Part shown: piece by piece, positions 60,601 through 64,000 of the stretch
How positions within the stretch are numbered: position 1 is the stretch's first letter
Layout of the letters: each line of letters starts with the position of its first letter
From: Antedon mediterranea
Taxonomy: Eukaryota; Echinodermata; Crinoidea; Comatulida; Antedonidae
Reading direction: 5' to 3'
Assembly (NCBI RefSeq): GCF_964355755.1
Contig: NC_092674.1
Location: forward strand, 5,275,001-5,339,000
Length of the DNA: 64,000 nucleotides
Notes under the pieces: model-generated
The model's database searches: none
What the model saw: the letters and a program-made list of their open reading frames with translations, nothing else
Told to the model about the DNA's origin: nothing
Position numbers and translations under genes: made by a program

Positions 60601-63178
60601 ATATATGGACATGATGATGTTATATCACTACCATATTTGGGCATATCACTTCCATATTTGGGCATATCACTTCCATATTTGGGCATATCACTTCCATATT
60701 TGGGCACATGGCATCACAGAAAACTTTTGTATGAATATATTAATAATGATTATTTTTCAGTTCAAAGACTACTCGGTGAAAGTTGGAGAAGCGCAGAATT
60801 CTTTGCAATCGTTCAATAACCGAGGAGCGGTGTTGACTGCCCTCATGAGGGAGAAGAATAACGGCAACATACCAGGAATCTATGGAAGATTGGTAAGCTA
60901 ATGTTTGTATTTTTTAATGTATTAGTAAAGGATTTTTCCCCTGTTATGCTTCTTACATTTTCTGTTAATTGCTTAGAGGAGCCCTGAATTTTGCGCTATA
61001 TAAATAAAGATTTCAATTGATGGTGCAAGAGTTAATGTACAAACCTCAATTCTATAATATCAAGTTTTCTCGAACACCATATATTTAGGGTGAGCTTTCT
61101 GTCAATCTGGCTTCAAATTACTCTTAACAATAAAGCTCTGTCTACACTATCAAACTTTATGTGACAAAAAGATGTGATGTTCCCATATATGGTTATGATG
61201 GTGTCATAACACTACAATTTTTGGGTACATCACACACTTTTTTGTCAAACCAGTTTGATAGTGTAGACAGAGCTTAAGAATGTTATCTTTTACTTGTAAA
61301 TGTGTATAGGGTGATCTTGGTTCAATAAACGAGAAATATGATGTTGCTATTTCCACTGCTTGTGGAGCATTAGATTACATTGTAGCTGACAACTTGGAAA
61401 CAGCTGAGATGAGTGTGAAGTTCTTGCGCGACCATAATGTAGGACGAGCAACATTCATTGGCTTAGATAAGGTATGATGTCGTTTACGTTTGTCTAATAT
61501 TTCTTATTAGTTAAAAGTAACTGAAAGGTAGAACATCAATCTAAAGCTCTGTCTACACTACCAAACTTTATGTAACAAAAAAATGTGATGTTCTCAAATA
61601 TAGACATGATGATGTCATATCACTACCATATTTGGGTATATCACTACCATATTTGTGCACATCACACTTTTTTTATTCAAACTAGTTTGATAGTGTAGAC
61701 GAAGCTTTATCCTTATAGTTGTTTACCTTATCCTTCGTGTCGATGTAGTGAGTTGGTCTAAAGAGCCTATAACGTGAATGCAATATAGACCTTATAGATG
61801 TATTTTTAATAATATACATTATATATGTTGTATTTTAATTTCATATTTTAGATGGCTCATTTACAAAAAGCATCTTGCAACAAAATAACAACGTAAGTAT
61901 GAAACAAAGTTAAAACACATACTAAGGCCAACTCAGGCAGCGTCGTACAACGAGGCCTGGCGAATCATCTTCACTCGTCGGTGCTGTCTGAGTTGAATCC
62001 CGATGAGACAAGTCATCTTAAAATAGTGTTGGCCGTAATTTTTAGGTCGTTCATGCTTCGTCGTACGGCGCTGTCTGAGCTGGCTTTTAGTCCTAATATA
62101 ATGATATAACTTATTTACTAAAACATGTTTTTTTTTTCATATTTGTAAATTTGTATTTATTGATTAATTATATTTTAGACCAGAGAATGTTCCTAGGTTA
62201 TATGATGTGATAAAACCCAAGAATGACATTTTCAAGACAGCATTTTTCTATGGTATTGGTAACACACTAGTTGCAAATGATCTTGATCAAGCAACTAGGA
62301 TTGGGCTCCAAGGAACAAAGCGCCACCGTGTGGTCACGTTACAAGGGCAACTTATCGAAACATCAGGTAGGCGTGTTTGCTTGGACTTGTCAATATAAGC
62401 CTCAAACTAATAATTTTTAGAATATTGTCATATTGCAGTTCTTCTGTTAAAATGAGGCCTGTGTGTGGGGAACTGGTTTTCACTGTTCACCATTTTGTAT
62501 GTCAAAATACATCAATCCCTGCATTGTTTGACAATGCATTTTACCCTCTCGCTTCTTATTAGGTACTTTAAGCGGTGGTGGTAAACAGGTATCGAGAGGA
62601 AGAATGGGTTGCAAGATGGTGACAGACGTCACTCCTGAGAAGTTAGCTTCTATGAAAAAAGAGTTGGAAGACATTAAAAATGAATCTCAGAAACACAAAC
62701 AAGAGCTGAGATGTCTGGAAGAGGAGGTTAGCCATCTAGATAAGATTCTAGTTCAGAAGAGGCTAACACTCAAGAAACACATGATGGACATCGATGTGAG
62801 TAGAAATATTTGTGGGTTATATATTACACATCTGATAAAGCAAGTATTAGATATTGCCTTCATATAGGCAGAGCAAAAGAAACTGTTTGTACTTTTGTAG
62901 GGGGTTACCCTGGTGTATTAGTACATCACAGCCACTGATCACCAACTGGGCCCTCTGGGAGACCAGTCATTGACTGAAGAGGTTACCCAGTATAAATAAA
63001 TATATTTTTGCATCAATGTTGTGTAATCATATTTTTTTGTAATGTTTCATTTAGTTCAAAGCCAAACATGAAGCAACTTTGAAAGAGCAGATGAAGGAAG
63101 CAGAGAAAGAAAATGCAGAGGTTATGAAGAACACTGACTTCCAGACCTTGGAGAAGAATGCAAAGAAATTTGGTGATG
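54663..63178 (+). CDS. SMC4: Condensin ATPase subunit SMC4, N-terminal two-thirds (cut by window end)
   Basis: SMC4 pairs with SMC2 in condensin and compacts mitotic chromosomes. Exons: 54663-54821, 55431-55625, 56380-56559, 57120-57284, 57652-57779, 58135-58275, 58818-58968, 59432-59596, 59989-60167, 60401-60509, 60761-60892, 61310-61471, 61852-61892, 62179-62366, 62563-62795, 63055-63178; phases agree. They give 817 residues of an expected about 1290. Seen: a short acidic N-terminus; LMITKIENDNFKSYAG; Walker A GPNGSGKS (60-67); GYRAAKIRSKK; SRTAFKD; DLDHNRFLILQGEVEQI; MKPKALTDHEEGMLEYLEDI; a long Lys/Glu-rich coiled coil (about 190-540); the hinge (about 555-700) with IPGIYGRLGDLG, LDYIVADNLE, TFIGLDK and VVTLQGQLIE; then the descending coiled coil. 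The ABC signature and Walker B lie beyond the window. The N-terminal tail is much shorter than in human. The last bases of the window (TTTCAATGCAG) look like the next acceptor. Eight palindromic MITEs occupy its introns. Confidence 0.95.
55634..55776 (-). mobile_element. TA-flanked palindromic MITE, copy 13, beside an SMC4 donor
   Basis: The donor GTAAGT of exon 2 (55626-55631) is followed at once by TA and AAGGTCTGTCTACACTGTCAA. The right end is worn (AGTTTGATAGTGTAGACTATAGTT). Confidence 0.8.
56570..56735 (+). mobile_element. TA-flanked palindromic MITE, copy 14, beside an SMC4 donor
   Basis: It starts ten bases after the end of exon 3: GTAAGTTC-TA-AAGCCTTGTCTACACTATC. The right end is GTTTGATAGTGTAGACAGAACTT. 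Confidence 0.85.
56928..57058 (+). mobile_element. TA-flanked palindromic MITE, copy 15
   Basis: AAGCCCTGTCTACACTATCAAA on the left and TTGATAGTGTAGACAGAGCTT|TA on the right. Second copy in SMC4 intron 3, 61 bases before exon 4. Confidence 0.85.
57393..57532 (+). mobile_element. TA-flanked palindromic MITE, copy 16
   Basis: AAGCTCTGTCTACACTATCAAA on the left and GTTTGATAGTGTAAACATAGCTT|TA on the right. SMC4 intron 4. Confidence 0.85.
58430..58663 (-). mobile_element. tRNA-derived SINE, minus strand, in SMC4 intron 6
   Basis: The reversed body (TTCTTTAAAGTGCAC, CTACGGTTTATAGTCCTTATCC) is followed by the reversed tRNA-like head (CCTCGAACCCATGC and TTAACTGCTTGACC). The very 3' end is absent. 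Confidence 0.75.
58985..59312. repeat. About 125-bp tandem repeat, 2.5 copies, SMC4 intron 7
   Basis: ATGCTCAGTTCTCAAAACTT, TGTGCTCTAAAGGxTxTTAAAC and ATCATGATTGGTGTTTxGGTAA recur at about 59008, 59137 and 59267. Confidence 0.8.
59598..59724 (+). mobile_element. TA-flanked palindromic MITE, copy 17, overlapping an SMC4 donor
   Basis: The donor of exon 8 reads GAG|GTAAAAATCTGTC. From its T onward it aligns with the element's left edge, TA-AAGCTCTGTC (worn, with a short internal loss). The right end TTGATAGTGTAGATAGAGCTT is intact. Confidence 0.7.
60566..60712 (+). mobile_element. TA-flanked palindromic MITE, copy 18, 3' truncated, expanded unit
   Basis: The left end is perfect (TA-AAGCTCTGTCTACACTATC). 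Four 21-bp units (CATATCACTTCCATATTTGGG) follow, then the sequence leaves the family without the right terminal repeat. Confidence 0.8.
61133..61275 (+). mobile_element. TA-flanked palindromic MITE, copy 19
   Basis: AAGCTCTGTCTACACTATCAAA on the left and GTTTGATAGTGTAGACAGAGCTT on the right: near-perfect ends. It ends 34 bases before SMC4 exon 12. Confidence 0.9.
61544..61707 (+). mobile_element. TA-flanked palindromic MITE, copy 20
   Basis: AAGCTCTGTCTACACTACCAAA on the left and GTTTGATAGTGTAGACGAAGCTT|TA on the right, with two 21-bp units. SMC4 intron 12. Confidence 0.9.
61924..62087. mobile_element. MITE with AAGGCCAACTCAGGCAGCG ends
   Basis: AAGGCCAACTCAGGCAGCGTCGTAC on the left is mirrored by GTACGGCGCTGTCTGAGCTGGCTTTT. 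It also has an internal GGTGCTGTCTGAGTTGAATC. Single copy in the window, in SMC4 intron 13. Confidence 0.7.
62898..63000 (+). mobile_element. tRNA-derived SINE, 3' fragment
   Basis: GTAGGGGGTTACCCTGGTGT, ATCACCAACTGGGCCCTCTG and a 3' end CCCAGTATAAATA match the last third of the SINE at 3041. SMC4 intron 15. Confidence 0.75.
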
Positions 63179-64000
63179 GTAAGATAAAAAATTATACTTT
63201 TTTTAAAAAATCACAGAATATGCACAAATAAAAGATGTTTTTTTTTTTTAATTATGAAATGCACCTTCTGTGCTGACACAAACTTAAACGTCATGAGGAA
63301 ATTTCTTAAATGATCAAAATCAAAACGGTACTGGGTGATGTGTACTAGCGTTCCTGCTCCCAAAAGTCATCCATTCATAGAAGCGCTGATGACGAAAATC
63401 TATCCTTGGTGACTAATAGGGTGGTCCCTGGACATGACTGTACTTCGGCTTTAGTTAGAAGTTTTAAATGTTTTATTTTAAATTTTCTTATGAACTAGAC
63501 ATATAGTTTAGGTGAGTGAGTGGCCGAGTGGTTAAGACAGTGGGACCGTAATTACGTAGCCATAACATTGGTAAAAGTTTGAGGCTCCATCGTTCTGGTG
63601 GTTTTCTCGTATAAGGACTATAAACTGTAGGTCAAGTGTACACATCTAGCTCATGTGCACTTTAAAGAACCTAGTACAGTCAAGACGAGTAGAGGATTAC
63701 CCTGGTGTACTAATTCAGACAGCTACTGATCATAACTGTGCCCTCTTGGAGACCAGTCTTTATTATTATTATTATTATTTATTGCCAAAAACCAGTTACA
63801 AACATACAAAAACACAGAAACTAAGGGAGTAGGCAGGAACCTAAAAGTGAACCTAATCACTATAACAAGAGTTCAGGTTCCATACTCCCAAAGTAACAAC
63901 TATGATATATAATAAACTATATTATACAAATTAATAAAAATATATAAAGGATATAAGAAAAAATACTTAAGTCTTTGACAGTATAAATATTTCAATGCAG
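63179..64000. other. SMC4 intron 16 (runs to the window end)
   Basis: It contains the SINE at 63512-63765 and a repeat tail. The window ends on TATTTCAATGCAG, which would suit the acceptor of the next SMC4 exon at position 64001. Confidence 0.5.
63512..63765 (+). mobile_element. tRNA-derived SINE, near full length
   Basis: The head GTGAGTGAGTGGCCGAGTGG is nearly identical to the 3041 copy; the B box is mutated (AAAGTTTGAGGCTC). The body is complete to CTTGGAGACCAGTC and then runs into a TTA microsatellite and an A-rich retroelement-like tail (63766-63900). Confidence 0.8.

Noticed and set aside
60605-60901. Open frame through the MITE into SMC4 exon 11
   Set aside because: As a coding feature it is rejected: reading through from exon 10 meets a stop before the MITE, and exon 11 has a strong acceptor. 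The repeat itself is kept as a finding.

Overview
The window is nuclear DNA from an AT-rich animal genome. Genes are split by many short-to-medium introns with ordinary GT-AG borders, proteins read close to their vertebrate counterparts, and small DNA transposons and tRNA-derived SINEs are everywhere. The frequent GGCCTAGGCC-type words and the gene style suggest a marine invertebrate deuterostome, most likely an echinoderm; that placement is inference.

Four conserved genes can be read. (1) 3453-4075 (+): last coding exon of a two-pore-domain potassium channel of the THIK (KCNK12/13) type; earlier exons lie outside the window. (2) 23044-37737 (+): a complete group I p21-activated kinase (PAK), 12 coding exons, 523 residues, all catalytic motifs intact. 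(3) 53653-46072 (-): a complete UDP-glucuronate decarboxylase (UXS1), 14 coding exons, 418 residues, with a second candidate first exon. (4) 54663 to beyond 64000 (+): the first 16 coding exons (817 residues) of the condensin ATPase SMC4, cut by the window edge. PAK and UXS1 are convergent across 8.3 kb of repeat-rich DNA; UXS1 and SMC4 are divergent with about 1 kb between start codons.

The 15 kb between the channel and PAK holds no large gene. It has a decayed non-LTR retrotransposon tail, several inverted-repeat elements, two small spliced ORFs of unknown function (11562-15525 minus; 19091-19733 plus), and a promoter-like cluster near 18.0-18.6 kb.

The dominant repeat is a 100-230 bp palindromic MITE whose ends read AAGCTCTGTCTACACTATC, flanked by TA. 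About 20 copies occur, mostly in introns, with eight in SMC4 alone. One copy's TA-flanked edge supplies the intronic part of an SMC4 splice donor. The most unusual structure is in PAK intron 10: a 9.5-copy tandem repeat of an exact 80-bp unit, half exon end and half intron start, so the same splice donor is present nine times.

All exon boundaries were derived by eye from reading frame, splice consensus and remembered family sequence; no search or alignment program was run.
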